From Iphinoe sp. HA4291-MV1 (lineage in GTDB: Bacteria > Cyanobacteriota > Cyanobacteriia > Cyanobacteriales > Nostocaceae), in assembly GCA_019359415.1 (NCBI GenBank), contig JAHHHH010000047.1:1-54443 (forward strand): a DNA stretch of 54,443 nt. Reading direction: 5' to 3'. Below are positions 1 through 8,928 of the stretch, one piece after another. Within the stretch, counting starts at the first letter, position 1; every line of letters starts with the position of its first letter. The notes beneath the pieces were generated by a model that saw nothing but the letters and a program-made list of their open reading frames with translations, had not been told where the DNA came from and did not search any database. Made by a program: the position numbers and the translations under genes.

Positions 1-126
1 AGGTAAGTGTTTTTGGTGCTAATCGTACCACGTTCTCGTTCCTTTTATGCGCCCTAACTACAATTTTTCTGTGTTGACTCCAGTCTCGCATATTATGGGT
101 ACATTATTTCCGCCGTGTTGTACTAG

Positions 127-1686
127 TTAAATCTTTGAGGAAACATACAGATGCTCAGAAGCGCGGCTATAGGCAACATACAGTAGTTGATTCCTCAGCC
201 GGTTCTCTCGGCATCCGAAGATGTTTGCAGTGTCTACAAAAACATTATTGAAGGTACTACCTTGGCTTTGGTGAACAGTCAATGCATATGCGTACTGGAG
301 GCGATGCATCATAGCATTACCATGAAAGCTAAGATTATATAGCTCAAGCATTTCGTACCACTGCCGCCATAGTTTCTTCTTTTCTTGAAGATCATCTTTT
401 TTTGTAATGCTTTTGCGGAAATCCAGCAGGTAAGCCTTCATATAATCCCAATTGTCAGGGTGAATCATCACAAGCTCAATTTCTTTGCCTGTATCTGTCT
501 GGACTTCCAGGCTAAAGATATCAATCGGCGTACCAGTAAACATCATCCTGATGTTACCTGGTTTAACGCTGATCACTTCGCACTCCTGGCAACTGTGCAT
601 TACAATTGATTTTTTCTCCCTCTGGTCTACCCACTTGAGGATTGCATCTTTAGCCATCAAAATTTCACCTGAGACAAACGGATCTGAGTTCCATCCATAG
701 AGATCATCACGAACAATTTTGTTGATAACCTCGACCCGTTTATTTGTCCACGCCAATGCACGTAAATGATTGGGGTTGGGGCGTTTTTCCTCTGAGTACA
801 TTCGTTGGAATCGATTAATTAATTCTTGCAGCCAATCATCAGGCTGCATTTTTGTGATGTTGCCCTTTGTGTAAAGACGTGGTGGAAACTGTTTGTCGAT
901 GTTATTCCGCAGTTGTGTGACGTATTCTGCGATCGCACCCTCATAACGCATCACCTGTGTCAGTTCAATTCCAACGGGCAAGCTAAAGACTGGTGACTCT
1001 GGCAAGGCATCTTCTACTGGTGGTAGCTGGGCAGGATCGCCCATAAGCATCGTTGGTGTGACTTGCCTTGAGATCAGCTCATAAAGCTCCACCCCAACCA
1101 TTGAAGCTTCATCAATAATTACCAAATCAAATGAACGGTAATGCAGCTCGTTTGTCCAAGTGTTAGGAATAAGTTTTCGTTTACCATGCTCATCGTAATC
1201 CCCTGGCATTACGTGCAACAAAGAATGCAGGGTAGATACAGAAACATTTTTCAGACTCGCTTCATGAGCGCTGGTTTCCAGAACCGCCCGTGCTTTGTGA
1301 GTAGGAGCGCACAGCGCAACTCTTAGCTCTTTAATTTCTACTTTTTCGTCTTTAGAGTCAAAACAATCATCGTCATATTCATCGTATTCGTCATCTTCAA
1401 CAAGTGCAGAATCTACCTGTCGCTTGACAAAAACTTTCTGCAACATCTGGATAATTCGGTGAACGCAGAATGTCTTCCCTGTGCCAGCAAACCCGCGCAA
1501 GATAAAAGGCTCCCTTGGGTTAGAGGTAAACCAATCGTGAGCAAGAATGACAGCTTGAAGTTGATCGCTCGACAATGAGTTAGCGGCATCTCCTAGTATC
1601 TCTAAAGCAGGGTGTTTGCGTTTAGCATGTTTAGATGTTAACGTCCGCAAATTATGCAGTTGAGTTCTTTTTAGCTTTACAAGCAT
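127..1686 (-). CDS. RecD/Dda-like superfamily 1 DNA helicase
   Basis: A 519-residue ATP-dependent helicase of superfamily 1. It shows a Walker A motif GFAGTGKT at about residues 65-72, a Walker B/DEAS box (VIIDEASMVG), and a C-terminal UvrD_C_2-type motif (TVHQSQGSTF) followed by YVAYSRA. This order is typical of the RecD2/Dda/PIF1 group, which unwinds DNA 5' to 3'; polarity is inferred from the family. An acidic insert rich in Asp, Glu and Tyr (about residues 95-112) sits between motif I and motif Ia and looks lineage specific. The gene starts 15 bp downstream of a small basic protein gene on the same strand, so the two are probably co-transcribed. Its length suggests a stand-alone helicase rather than a RecBCD subunit. 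Confidence 0.85.
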   Translation of the reverse strand: MLVKLKRTQLHNLRTLTSKHAKRKHPALEILGDAANSLSSDQLQAVILAHDWFTSNPREPFILRGFAGTGKTFCVHRIIQMLQKVFVKRQVDSALVEDDEYDEYDDDCFDSKDEKVEIKELRVALCAPTHKARAVLETSAHEASLKNVSVSTLHSLLHVMPGDYDEHGKRKLIPNTWTNELHYRSFDLVIIDEASMVGVELYELISRQVTPTMLMGDPAQLPPVEDALPESPVFSLPVGIELTQVMRYEGAIAEYVTQLRNNIDKQFPPRLYTKGNITKMQPDDWLQELINRFQRMYSEEKRPNPNHLRALAWTNKRVEVINKIVRDDLYGWNSDPFVSGEILMAKDAILKWVDQREKKSIVMHSCQECEVISVKPGNIRMMFTGTPIDIFSLEVQTDTGKEIELVMIHPDNWDYMKAYLLDFRKSITKKDDLQEKKKLWRQWYEMLELYNLSFHGNAMMHRLQYAYALTVHQSQGSTFNNVFVDTANIFGCRENRLRNQLLYVAYSRASEHLYVSSKI

Positions 1687-1701
1687 GGTTTAAATTAGGT
1701 A

Positions 1702-1911
1702 TTAGTTTGATTCAAGATTTACGTTCAGCACTTGAGCAAGAAGCCGATTAACGGCATCCTTTTCAGACTCACCTTCTAATTGGTGTTGCGATCGCAGGAC
1801 TTCCAGAAGTCGCCTATCTATATCAACTTGCTTGTACTTTTCTCTACGCTTATCTTTCTTTTTACTTTTTACTTGTTTTGACAATTGACGCCTTCGTACT
1901 TTCTTGGTCAA
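1702..1911 (-). CDS. small basic protein, possibly ribbon-helix-helix
   Basis: A 69-residue protein that I do not assign to a named family. The first 25 residues are very rich in Lys and Arg. They are followed by a stretch (YKQVDIDRRLLEVL) and then two predicted helices (SEKDAVNRLLAQVL), which is compatible with a ribbon-helix-helix DNA-binding fold. It lies 26 bp downstream of the globin gene and 15 bp upstream of the helicase gene, all on the minus strand, which suggests one transcript. The proposed start is TTG with no clear ribosome binding site, so the N-terminus is uncertain. A DNA-binding role beside the helicase is inference. Confidence 0.5.
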   Translation of the reverse strand: MTKKVRRRQLSKQVKSKKKDKRREKYKQVDIDRRLLEVLRSQHQLEGESEKDAVNRLLAQVLNVNLESN

Positions 1912-1937
1912 CCAGCATATTATGTACTGAAGAGCCT

Positions 1938-2678
1938 TTATTCTTTTGGTGTCGTAATCTCTTGTTTTTCTTTGGTCAAACTGAAATGGTAGTAAAATAG
2001 TCCAATACCCGATAAAACAGCGATCGTAAAGATAATTGGTATTAACTTCAGATTCAGCCCAGACGTGCCAGACTTGGTAGCAGGAGGTCGCGTTGGGATA
2101 AAATTTACCGTATTTGGGCTACTAATCGAGTGCGATACATTCTCTGGATTAGAAATGTCCTCATAATCATTCAATCTAGATGTAGTAACAGGGGGCTGTA
2201 TCGAGTTCAAGTCTGCTGTGGCTGAGTTATTACTTGACCAGACTTTATTCTCAAATTTAAGAGTTTCTTTATGAGACTTTGCTCCTTCCAGCATTAGGTT
2301 GACTATCTCTGTATAGGCATCTGTCCATACCTGTTTAACTTCTGGAGTCCAGTCCGTTCCTAAATATTCTTCTAAGGTTTTCAACAGCACCTCACCTATC
2401 ATTGGATACTGTTCTGGTGTGACAGCATACCTTACATGTCTTTCTCCCAGATCCTTCAGTATACTTGATAAGTGAGCAAGGTTGTCTGCATTATAGATTA
2501 CTAACACCAAAGTTTGCATTAACTTCTGGTCTTGCTTCTCCATATCGGTGTTGGCAAATAGGGGCATCAACTGGGGATAGTCATTAAACAGATTGTAATA
2601 AAATCTAGATGCAAACTTTGTTCCGTAGGGTCTAATTTGTGCAAAACTTTTTTGTAAAATTTTGAAATTCAAAGACAT
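1938..2678 (-). CDS. membrane-anchored bacterial globin
   Basis: 246 residues. Residues 1-135 match the single-domain haemoglobin/flavohaemoglobin globin fold. His81 in ERHVRYAV is in the place of the proximal haem ligand, it is followed by the family pattern EQYPMIGEVLL, Tyr27/28 lie at the B10 region, and Gln51 is near the distal E7 position. No FAD or NAD domain follows, so it is not a flavohaemoglobin. Instead there is a polar linker (about 140-207) and one hydrophobic segment (about 212-232) with a short charged tail, which predicts a C-terminal membrane anchor with the globin in the cytoplasm. Oxygen or NO binding is known for the family; the specific role here is unknown. It is first in a possible operon with a small basic protein and a helicase. 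Confidence 0.85.
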   Translation of the reverse strand: MSLNFKILQKSFAQIRPYGTKFASRFYYNLFNDYPQLMPLFANTDMEKQDQKLMQTLVLVIYNADNLAHLSSILKDLGERHVRYAVTPEQYPMIGEVLLKTLEEYLGTDWTPEVKQVWTDAYTEIVNLMLEGAKSHKETLKFENKVWSSNNSATADLNSIQPPVTTSRLNDYEDISNPENVSHSISSPNTVNFIPTRPPATKSGTSGLNLKLIPIIFTIAVLSGIGLFYYHFSLTKEKQEITTPKE

Positions 2679-3232
2679 GGCTTAAGGTTTTCTGAGGCTT
2701 AGATATAGTGAACAAATCCTAGTAAATGGTTGTGCTGTGGATTTGTCGTTAATGACATTAGAATCTCACTAAATTAGGTAGTTACAGAAGTAGACTAAGC
2801 AAATCTGTAAATAAACCTAAAATACAAGCAGAATCAGCAAAAAAGTAGCATAGTCAGATTGTGAAATCCACGCTCACGTGAATTTTCCATAGTTTCTTTG
2901 TTTATCATTATTACTTTTGGAACTAAAATTTTTATTCAAGCTCGTAGCACACCCTTTTGCCCACCAACAACAGCTATGGCTCAAACTATTAATTGTTTTT
3001 ACCATGTACTTCTAAAATTTTAGCTAGGTTTACATAACCTTCTTGCAGTCTTTATTAAAAAAACAAATTTTGGATGAAGTAGGCGGATAAACTGTATGGT
3101 GCAGTTAGGCTGTATTTAATACCAATTCTCTAAAAGCCAGCTACAGATAAAGTGTAGAGGATGTCGTACCGTCCGGTGATAGAGGTAACGATGTAGTTGG
3201 TGAGTTCATCAAGAATTGTACTCAGATATTGA
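2679..3232. other. intergenic region, no convincing gene
   Basis: AT-rich spacer upstream of the globin gene. It should contain the globin promoter, but I see no clear consensus. A short minus-strand reading frame enters from the neighbouring transposon-like hairpin and shows no recognisable domain. I see no RNA gene here. Confidence 0.5.
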
Positions 3233-3275
3233 CTTGACACTCCCACGGCTTGAAGCCATGGGACTCTTGGCTCAA
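3233..3275. mobile_element. IS200/IS605-like end hairpin remnant
   Basis: The stretch begins TTGACACTCCCACGGCT and forms an imperfect hairpin at 3241-3263 (TCCCACGGCT, loop TGA, AGCCATGGGA, one mismatch). This subterminal hairpin and its flanks resemble ends of IS200/IS605 (TnpB-carrying) elements common in cyanobacteria. The same 17-base start recurs at 25158. No transposase gene is attached, so it is a solo end or the relic of a small non-autonomous element. It abuts the stop codon of the DUF3050 gene. Confidence 0.55.
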
Positions 3276-4123
3276 TGAGCGCTCTTGTCCAGACTTGGTA
3301 AGCAAGGAATACTCTCTGCCCATTTGCTAACACTTCCTCTCGTTTTACACTTAGTATCTAACATATGAAATACCACTCCATTCCAGAGAGAAATACGGGA
3401 TAAAAGAGCTTTTTGAGCAGCTATAGTACTCTGTTCCCATTTTTCGTCGTTATCCTCACATAGATTCTTAAGGAGTTGTTCACCCATTGGTCGATGAACG
3501 TCCTCGTCAAGGTGAGTATGACGTTCTAGGTAGAGAGATAACTGCTTACAATCTAATTTTGAATGATCTAAACTTTGAAGAATTCGTCGAAACATAGATG
3601 GAATAATATCTTCCCTACCAAATAAAAAGGTAGCTGCTACCTCGTGGATGGACTTAGAAGTTGCTTCCATTGTAGAGAGAACAAATGCCTTAGTCGCGGA
3701 TGGAATTGTGACATTCTCTAGCGCATATTGTACAGATTTACCATTTTGAAGTTGTTGGATAAAGCTTTGAATAGGAATGGTATTGGCACCAATTTCATAC
3801 ATTCCAGCAAGATAAAGGTCAAAATGACTGATAAATCGACCAGGTGAAACTTCATCAGTTTCTTCCGCCAAAACAATATCGTTAATTAATCGAGCTGAAA
3901 AAATATCTTTTGGTGGTATCCAAGGTATTGTTACACAAGTAAGTTTAGTTTGTAATGTTTTTATTAAACTCATAAAATCCCAGACGGCAAAACTATGAGA
4001 TTCCATAAAAATTTGTAGAGAGTACAAGTCGCAAAGCTCAGTATAAATTGGATGGTTGACTAGAGTATTTTTAAGGTAAGAAATACACTCTATCAGTCGC
4101 GAATAACGGTCTGACATATTCAA
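3272..4123 (-). CDS. DUF3050 family protein (heme-oxygenase-like fold)
   Basis: 283 residues. The segment [20 protein letters not shown] and the pattern HFDLYLAGM upstream of it fit DUF3050, a family placed in the heme-oxygenase-like superfamily, whose members often bind two metal ions through Glu, His and Asp residues. The conserved domain seems to end near WNGVVFHML. The last 25 or so residues (from about DTKCKTRG) do not look like the family, and the reading frame terminates inside sequence belonging to an IS200/IS605-like end, so the C-terminus may have been altered by an insertion. The enzyme reaction is not known. The gene stands alone, with long AT-rich spacers on both sides. Confidence 0.75.
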   Translation of the reverse strand: MNMSDRYSRLIECISYLKNTLVNHPIYTELCDLYSLQIFMESHSFAVWDFMSLIKTLQTKLTCVTIPWIPPKDIFSARLINDIVLAEETDEVSPGRFISHFDLYLAGMYEIGANTIPIQSFIQQLQNGKSVQYALENVTIPSATKAFVLSTMEATSKSIHEVAATFLFGREDIIPSMFRRILQSLDHSKLDCKQLSLYLERHTHLDEDVHRPMGEQLLKNLCEDNDEKWEQSTIAAQKALLSRISLWNGVVFHMLDTKCKTRGSVSKWAESIPCLPSLDKSAH

Positions 4124-4759
4124 GCATCCTTGTTTTTTAAAAAACTTATCTTTGTTTTTTCGGTGTAATTAGTTGGAAATTTAAGCTAATCTAGCTAGAG
4201 CTAAAACATCAATAGTTTGATGTGTACTTGGTATATTTATCCAAAATACTAGCGATAAAGCTATCTTAGTTTTTCCTACAGTTCAAGCTATATTTTTATG
4301 AATTTCAACATCCATGATGACAAGTATATATTGAACATGATTGAAACATACTAGATATAAGAAATCCTAAAATTCAGTATTGACACAATTTTTTTTAATA
4401 AGTATGAATTGCTACTTTTTTTCAAAAACTAATTAAATTTTATATAAACGTAGGGTAACTATTCTGGCAATTTTCTTCACTAGTCTATTACCTTATAGAG
4501 ATGCATTTTTAACTTATCATATGTATTTATCTTAACAAAACGATCTATAAGATAAACTAAGACAAAAACTAAATTTATACTGTTGCTCAGTATAACTAAA
4601 CTCAAATTTGACTATTAAAAATTAGCTAAACCAGTGGAATTACAGTACTAGCATTTGCTATGCTTGGTATCCAAGACTGTAATACTGAAACAGTTTATGG
4701 ACCTTGCTTGACAAGCGCACTTTTCTTAACTTGTCACGAATGACTTCACAACGCATTAG
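4124..4759. other. AT-rich intergenic region
   Basis: A strongly AT-rich spacer between the DUF3050 start and the end of the ribosomal protein array. I find no open frame with a recognisable product and no RNA gene. It should contain the DUF3050 promoter, but no element can be assigned with confidence. Confidence 0.5.
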
Positions 4760-4804
4760 AAAACCGCATGTGTGTTAAAAGAAATAACACAACAAGCGGT
4801 TTTT
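4760..4804. terminator. hairpin terminator downstream of prfA
   Basis: Inverted repeat AAAACCGC ... GCGGTTTT with an inner pair TGTGTTA ... TAACACA, and a T run on the plus strand and, through the leading A run, on the minus strand. It lies about 160 nt downstream of the prfA stop codon and is well placed to end the long ribosomal protein transcript. The symmetric flanks make bidirectional termination possible. Confidence 0.7.
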
Positions 4805-4962
4805 CACTAATATTGAAAGGGAAGTTCTTAGTAGCTAATAGTAAAAACAACTAACAACTAATACCAATTCAAAAAATGTTTGCGACAGATACCCCACCCG
4901 CACTGACGCGCACCCTCCCCTTAGCAACTATCCATTAGTCACATCTTTCTTAACACTAAAAA

Positions 4963-6063
4963 TTAACCATTAGCGCCAGAAGCAGCGAGTTCCGCTAAGC
5001 GTTCTTGCTGATCTTGAGAAATACAAGCTTGAATAATGTCCTCAAGTTCGCCTTCTAGGACTGTGTTGAGCGAATAGTTTTGATTTAAGCGATGGTCGGT
5101 GGCGCGGTTATCTTTATAGTTATAAGTGCGAATCTTTTCAGAACGCGATCCTGTACCTACTTGCGATCGCCGCATAGAAGTGACAGCTTCTTGTTGTTCG
5201 CGCAACTTCATTTCATACAGCTTTGCTCGCAGGATCTGCATTGCCCGTTCTTTGTTTTGCAACTGGCTGCGTTCTTCCGTGCAGAAAATGCGAATACCAG
5301 TGGGTTTGTGGAACAAGTCAACTGCTGTTTCCACCTTGTTGACGTTTTGTCCACCTGCACCACCAGAACGAGCAGTAGTCATTTCGACATCCTTTGAGTC
5401 AATGTGAATTTCTACGTCATCTACCTCTGGCATGATTGCTACAGTTGCGGTAGAGGTGTGAACCCGTCCCCCGGCTTCAGTGACTGGCACCCGCTGCACG
5501 CGATGCACTCCAGCTTCAAACTTTAACTTGCTGTATACGCGATCACCCTGAATTTCTAAAATGGCTTCTTTGAAGCCGCCCATTTCCGCCAAGGACTCAC
5601 TCACCATCTTCACGCGCCAACCTTGGCTATCAGCATAGCGTGAGTACAATCGTACTAAATCACCTGCCCAGATACTTGCTTCATCACCCCCAGTACCCGC
5701 ACGAATTTCTAACATGATGTTTTTATCATCGTTCGGGTCACGAGGTAGTAGTAATATCTTCAAGCGATTTTCTAATTGTTCTATTGTTTGCTCAAGTTCT
5801 TGAACTTCCAGATCTGCCATTTCTTGCAGTTCTGGATCACCTTGAGCTTCTTTTAGCACCTGACGCGCCCCTACTAATTCTTCCTGGGCATTTTTCCAGG
5901 TTTCATAGGTATTTACGACTTCTTCCAAAGAAGAGCGTGCCTTTGCTACTTTTTGATACTCATCAGGGTTTTTTGCAGTATCGGGGTCAGCAAGGCGACG
6001 AGTCAATTCATGAAAAGTTTGTTCAACGGATTTTAATTTCTCCAGCAGATATGTTTCAGCCAT
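4963..6063 (-). CDS. prfA: peptide chain release factor 1
   Basis: Class I release factor recognising UAA and UAG and triggering hydrolysis of peptidyl-tRNA on the ribosome. The protein is 366 residues from the ATG at 6063, close to the usual length. The stop-recognition tripeptide is PVT at residues 193-195 (PxT marks RF1 rather than RF2), and the catalytic GGQ is at about 237-239 in [14 protein letters not shown] 15 bp upstream is in frame but lies within the AAGGAG sequence, and family proteins begin [10 protein letters not shown], so I prefer the ATG. It is the last gene of the ribosomal protein array, downstream of rpmE. Confidence 0.96.
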   Translation of the reverse strand: MAETYLLEKLKSVEQTFHELTRRLADPDTAKNPDEYQKVAKARSSLEEVVNTYETWKNAQEELVGARQVLKEAQGDPELQEMADLEVQELEQTIEQLENRLKILLLPRDPNDDKNIMLEIRAGTGGDEASIWAGDLVRLYSRYADSQGWRVKMVSESLAEMGGFKEAILEIQGDRVYSKLKFEAGVHRVQRVPVTEAGGRVHTSTATVAIMPEVDDVEIHIDSKDVEMTTARSGGAGGQNVNKVETAVDLFHKPTGIRIFCTEERSQLQNKERAMQILRAKLYEMKLREQQEAVTSMRRSQVGTGSRSEKIRTYNYKDNRATDHRLNQNYSLNTVLEGELEDIIQACISQDQQERLAELAASGANG

Positions 6064-6167
6064 GACGAATGCAGTCACTCCTTAAAAATAGCAAATTGGC
6101 TTGAGCATTAAATACAACAATCGACCCGGCTCATGCAGGGTCGTTGTTAACAGCTAAAGCCAGCCCG

Positions 6168-6410
6168 CTACTTTTTCTTTCTACCGCTGCTTTTGGGTTG
6201 GCCTTCCATCATACCGTATTTACGCATGAAGCGTTCTACGCGACCTTCGGTGTCGATAATCTTTTGAGTTCCAGTGTAGAATGGGTGGTTTCCAGACCAA
6301 ACATCTACGTGCAATTCTGGCTTAGTAGAGCCGACAGTCATCACTAGTTGACCATTGCAGTAAACTTTTGCCTCTGGGTACCACTGGGGATGAATCTCTG
6401 GTTTAGCCAT
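6168..6410 (-). CDS. rpmE: 50S ribosomal protein L31
   Basis: 80 residues beginning MAKPEIHPQWYPEAKVYC, with the L31 core NHPFYTGTQKIIDTEGRVERF. It is the cyanobacterial/plastid type: one Cys is present and the CxxC of zinc-binding L31 is absent. The ATG at 6410 is preceded by a GAAAGGA ribosome binding site, and an open frame extending further upstream is not supported by homology. L31 lies on the large subunit at the intersubunit bridge. The gene sits between rpsI and prfA on the same strand. Confidence 0.95.
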   Translation of the reverse strand: MAKPEIHPQWYPEAKVYCNGQLVMTVGSTKPELHVDVWSGNHPFYTGTQKIIDTEGRVERFMRKYGMMEGQPKSSGRKKK

Positions 6411-6595
6411 TTTTCCTTTCCGTGGTCTATCTATATATATTATAACTTTCAGGTTTTCAGGGGTTGAGTGAATTTTAGATTTTAGATTTTTAGGATAATC
6501 CAAAATCTGAAATTGCAACCGCTGATAAAAGTTGATGCACGCGGATATAACAGAAAATTATCTGCGTCGAGGGTGCGGTTAAAATCCAAAATTGC

Positions 6596-7012
6596 TTAAC
6601 GCTTGGAGTACTGAGGTGCTTTGCGAGCTTTGTGCAAACCGTATTTTTTGCGCTCTTTTGCTCGTGGATCACGAGTGAGGTAGCCTTCAGTTTTTAAAGG
6701 CGGACGGTTTTCTGGGTCGAGTTGGCACAGAGCACGAGCCACTCCCAAACGAACTGCATCTGATTGTCCCGTTAAACCACCGCCTTCAGCTTTTACGAGA
6801 ATGTCATATTCATTTTCCAAACCTAGAGTTTCTAGGGGTGCTTTGGCGACAGAAAGGTAATTAGGGTTGAATTGGAAGTAAAGGTCTCCTGGTTTGCCAT
6901 TGACAATCAATTGTCCGGTACCAGGAACCAACCGAACCCGCGCGATCGCGGATTTACGACGACCTGTACCCCAGTACATGGCACGACCGCTATTGTTCTC
7001 TGTTGCTTGCAT
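6596..7012 (-). CDS. rpsI: 30S ribosomal protein S9
   Basis: 138 residues with the S9 signatures [14 protein letters not shown] near the N-terminus, [19 protein letters not shown] in the middle, and the C-terminal tail QYSKR, whose last Lys and Arg contact P-site tRNA in the 30S head. Its ATG shares one base with the rplM stop codon (TAATG), which indicates translational coupling with L13, the usual partner. The first ten residues are an extension common in cyanobacteria. Confidence 0.97.
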   Translation of the reverse strand: MQATENNSGRAMYWGTGRRKSAIARVRLVPGTGQLIVNGKPGDLYFQFNPNYLSVAKAPLETLGLENEYDILVKAEGGGLTGQSDAVRLGVARALCQLDPENRPPLKTEGYLTRDPRAKERKKYGLHKARKAPQYSKR

Positions 7013-7473
7013 TAGTTTTGTGCTCCTGGAATTGTCTGAATTTTCAACTCTTTTGGTTTTTGTGCTGCATGGGGATGAGCTGGTCCAACGTAAACTTTTA
7101 GCTTAGTAAATAAATGCCGTCCCAAGCTATTTTTCGGTAGCATACCTTTGACGGCATGTTCCACAATTCGTTCTGGCAAACGTTGTTGCAGCTTGGCAAA
7201 GGTTTCGGTCTTCATTCCGCCGGGACGACCGGAGTGACGACGGTAAACCTTTTGTGTGCGCTTTTTACCTGTGACTTCCACTTTTTCAGCATTCACAACG
7301 ATGACGAAATCACCTGTGTCCATGTGAGGGGTGTAGTGGGGTTTATTTTTTCCTCTGAGAATCATGGCGATTTCGCTTGCTAAGCGACCAAGGCGTTGGT
7401 TGGCAGCGTCTACAACGTACCAATCGCGCTCAATAGTATCCACTGGAGGAAGGTATGTTTTGTTTGTTGTCAT
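7012..7473 (-). CDS. rplM: 50S ribosomal protein L13
   Basis: 153 residues. Recognised by [21 protein letters not shown] near the N-terminus, [12 protein letters not shown] in the middle and [22 protein letters not shown] in the C-terminal half. L13 is an early assembly protein of the large subunit that binds 23S rRNA. It precedes and overlaps rpsI by one base. The 47-bp spacer to truA is filled by heptamer repeats. Confidence 0.97.
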   Translation of the reverse strand: MTTNKTYLPPVDTIERDWYVVDAANQRLGRLASEIAMILRGKNKPHYTPHMDTGDFVIVVNAEKVEVTGKKRTQKVYRRHSGRPGGMKTETFAKLQQRLPERIVEHAVKGMLPKNSLGRHLFTKLKVYVGPAHPHAAQKPKELKIQTIPGAQN

Positions 7474-7480
7474 TTATCTT

Positions 7481-7515
7481 TAGTCCTTAGTCATTAGTCA
7501 TTAGTCATCAGTCAT
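7481..7515. repeat. heptamer tandem repeat (TAGTCAT)
   Basis: Five tandem heptamers, TAGTCCT, TAGTCAT three times and CAGTCAT, in the truA-rplM spacer. Short tandemly repeated repetitive sequences of this sort are well known in heterocystous cyanobacteria. Related runs occur in other spacers of the same array. Confidence 0.8.
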
Positions 7516-7520
7516 TAGTA

Positions 7521-8345
7521 TTAACCAAAGACTAATTTAGGTTGGGTATCAAACCAAATCTCTTGGGGAAAGGGGAAATCAGGATAGCCAACTCGCAACA
7601 AGCATAAGCCATAAGGGGGTGCGGCATATTTCACTTCTTCACGCCGTTGATTTTTCCAAAGGTCGGTGAAGTTAGCAAGTGTCATTTGTCCACAACCAAC
7701 CTGCACCAACATCCCCATCAACAACCGCACCATACCATACAAAAACCCATCTGCCTGAATTTCAATATGGAGAAATGACCCGTTGCGATAACACTCTGCT
7801 GCTTGTACTTCTACCCAGGAATGCTGGCGTCTTGAGTTCGAGCGGCGAAAAGCAGCTAGGTGATGGTGTCCAATCAAAGGTTTTAGTGCCGCCTGGATAA
7901 GAGATTCGTCTAGGTGTGCGTGATAATAATGCCAACTAAAGGTTTTGGCAAACAAGTTTGGTCGTTTTTCAGTATAGAGTGTGTAACGATACCGTCGATA
8001 TGTAGCACTGAAGCGAGCATGCCAATTGTGATTCACTTTTGCTGAAGCTCGAATCAGTATGTCTTTGGGTAAATAATTGTTAATAATTGTTGCCCATTTG
8101 TGATCTGGTATCATACTTGTGGTGTTAAAATGTGCCACTTGAGCAGCCGCATGAACTCCAGCATCAGTTCGCCCAGCGCCGTACAGTGTCACTGGATGAC
8201 CTAGTACATGAGAAATAGCTGTTTCTATCTCTTCTTGGACAGTACGTTGTTGCGGTTGCCGTTGCCAGCCATGAAAATGAGTGCCCAGGTATTGAATGAC
8301 CAGGGCGACTCGATAGGTTTGTGTAGGCTGGTGGCTACTTAACAT
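7521..8345 (-). CDS. truA: tRNA pseudouridine(38-40) synthase
   Basis: 274 residues. TruA isomerises uridines 38-40 in the anticodon arm of many tRNAs. The catalytic Asp lies in GAGRTDAGVHA at about residues 57-67. YLGTHFHGWQRQP near the N-terminus and GFLYGMVRLLMG in the C-terminal half are further family motifs. It lies between rplQ and rplM, its common position in cyanobacteria, and probably belongs to the same transcription unit. Confidence 0.95.
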   Translation of the reverse strand: MLSSHQPTQTYRVALVIQYLGTHFHGWQRQPQQRTVQEEIETAISHVLGHPVTLYGAGRTDAGVHAAAQVAHFNTTSMIPDHKWATIINNYLPKDILIRASAKVNHNWHARFSATYRRYRYTLYTEKRPNLFAKTFSWHYYHAHLDESLIQAALKPLIGHHHLAAFRRSNSRRQHSWVEVQAAECYRNGSFLHIEIQADGFLYGMVRLLMGMLVQVGCGQMTLANFTDLWKNQRREEVKYAAPPYGLCLLRVGYPDFPFPQEIWFDTQPKLVFG

Positions 8346-8395
8346 AGAATCAACTAGAGGGATGCACTAAAAGTCGTTCCTCTGCCTTCATCTGT

Positions 8396-8746
8396 TTAGA
8401 CGAGTTCGATAATTGCCATCTCAGAATTATCACCCCGACGCCGTACGGTATGCAAGATGCGGGTGTAACCTCCTTGGCGGTTAGCATACCGCGTGGAAGC
8501 TTGCTCAAACAGAGCATGAACCAGTTGTTTGTCGTATATATAACCGAGAGCTTGACGGCGTGCTGCTAAAGAACCTTCTTTAGCAAGAGTAATCATTTTG
8601 TCCACTTCGGAACGTACCACCTTAGCTCGGACTAAAGTGGTAGTGATCCGTCCATGACGAATCAGTTCAGTAGTGAGCGATCGCAACAGAGCGTGACGCT
8701 GATCAGCTGGTTTGCTGAGTTTTTTAACTCCACAACGGTGACGCAT
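8396..8746 (-). CDS. rplQ: 50S ribosomal protein L17
   Basis: 116 residues starting [20 protein letters not shown], with the conserved [16 protein letters not shown] and the C-terminal GGYTRI. This is the short bacterial form of L17. It follows rpoA, as in most bacteria, but the spacer of about 180 bp is long and contains GTTAGTTGGT-type repeats and a palindromic element. Confidence 0.97.
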   Translation of the reverse strand: MRHRCGVKKLSKPADQRHALLRSLTTELIRHGRITTTLVRAKVVRSEVDKMITLAKEGSLAARRQALGYIYDKQLVHALFEQASTRYANRQGGYTRILHTVRRRGDNSEMAIIELV

Positions 8747-8842
8747 AATCTTTCTGTTAGTTATGAGTTGGTGGTTGTTAGTTGGTGGTTGTTAGTTGGT
8801 AGTTGTTAGTAGAACTAACAACTACCAACTAACCCAACGGGA

Positions 8843-8914
8843 GAGCCAGTTGCTCATGGGGGAAACTATGCCAGATATACTTAAGCGAGGGAACCTCCAA
8901 GGGCGCACTGGCTC
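8843..8914. repeat. palindromic interspersed repeat (copy A)
   Basis: A 72-bp element with terminal inverted arms GAGCCAGT (8843-8850) and ACTGGCTC (8907-8914). The inner words GTTGCTC, GGGAAAC-like, CCTC-AAG and CGCACTGGCTCA also occur in the rplB-rpsS spacer at about 20831-20883. It is a small dispersed palindromic repeat sitting within the ribosomal array. Whether it affects RNA processing is unknown. Confidence 0.65.
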
Positions 8915-8928
8915 ATCACTAACCAGTT

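Noticed and set aside
3130-3333. 67-codon frame on the minus strand across the IS-like hairpin
   Set aside because: It overlaps the DUF3050 end in another frame, includes the hairpin itself and shows no recognisable domain.
7481-7520. Tandem heptamers considered as a CRISPR array
   Set aside because: The units are seven bases long without spacers; no cas gene is present.
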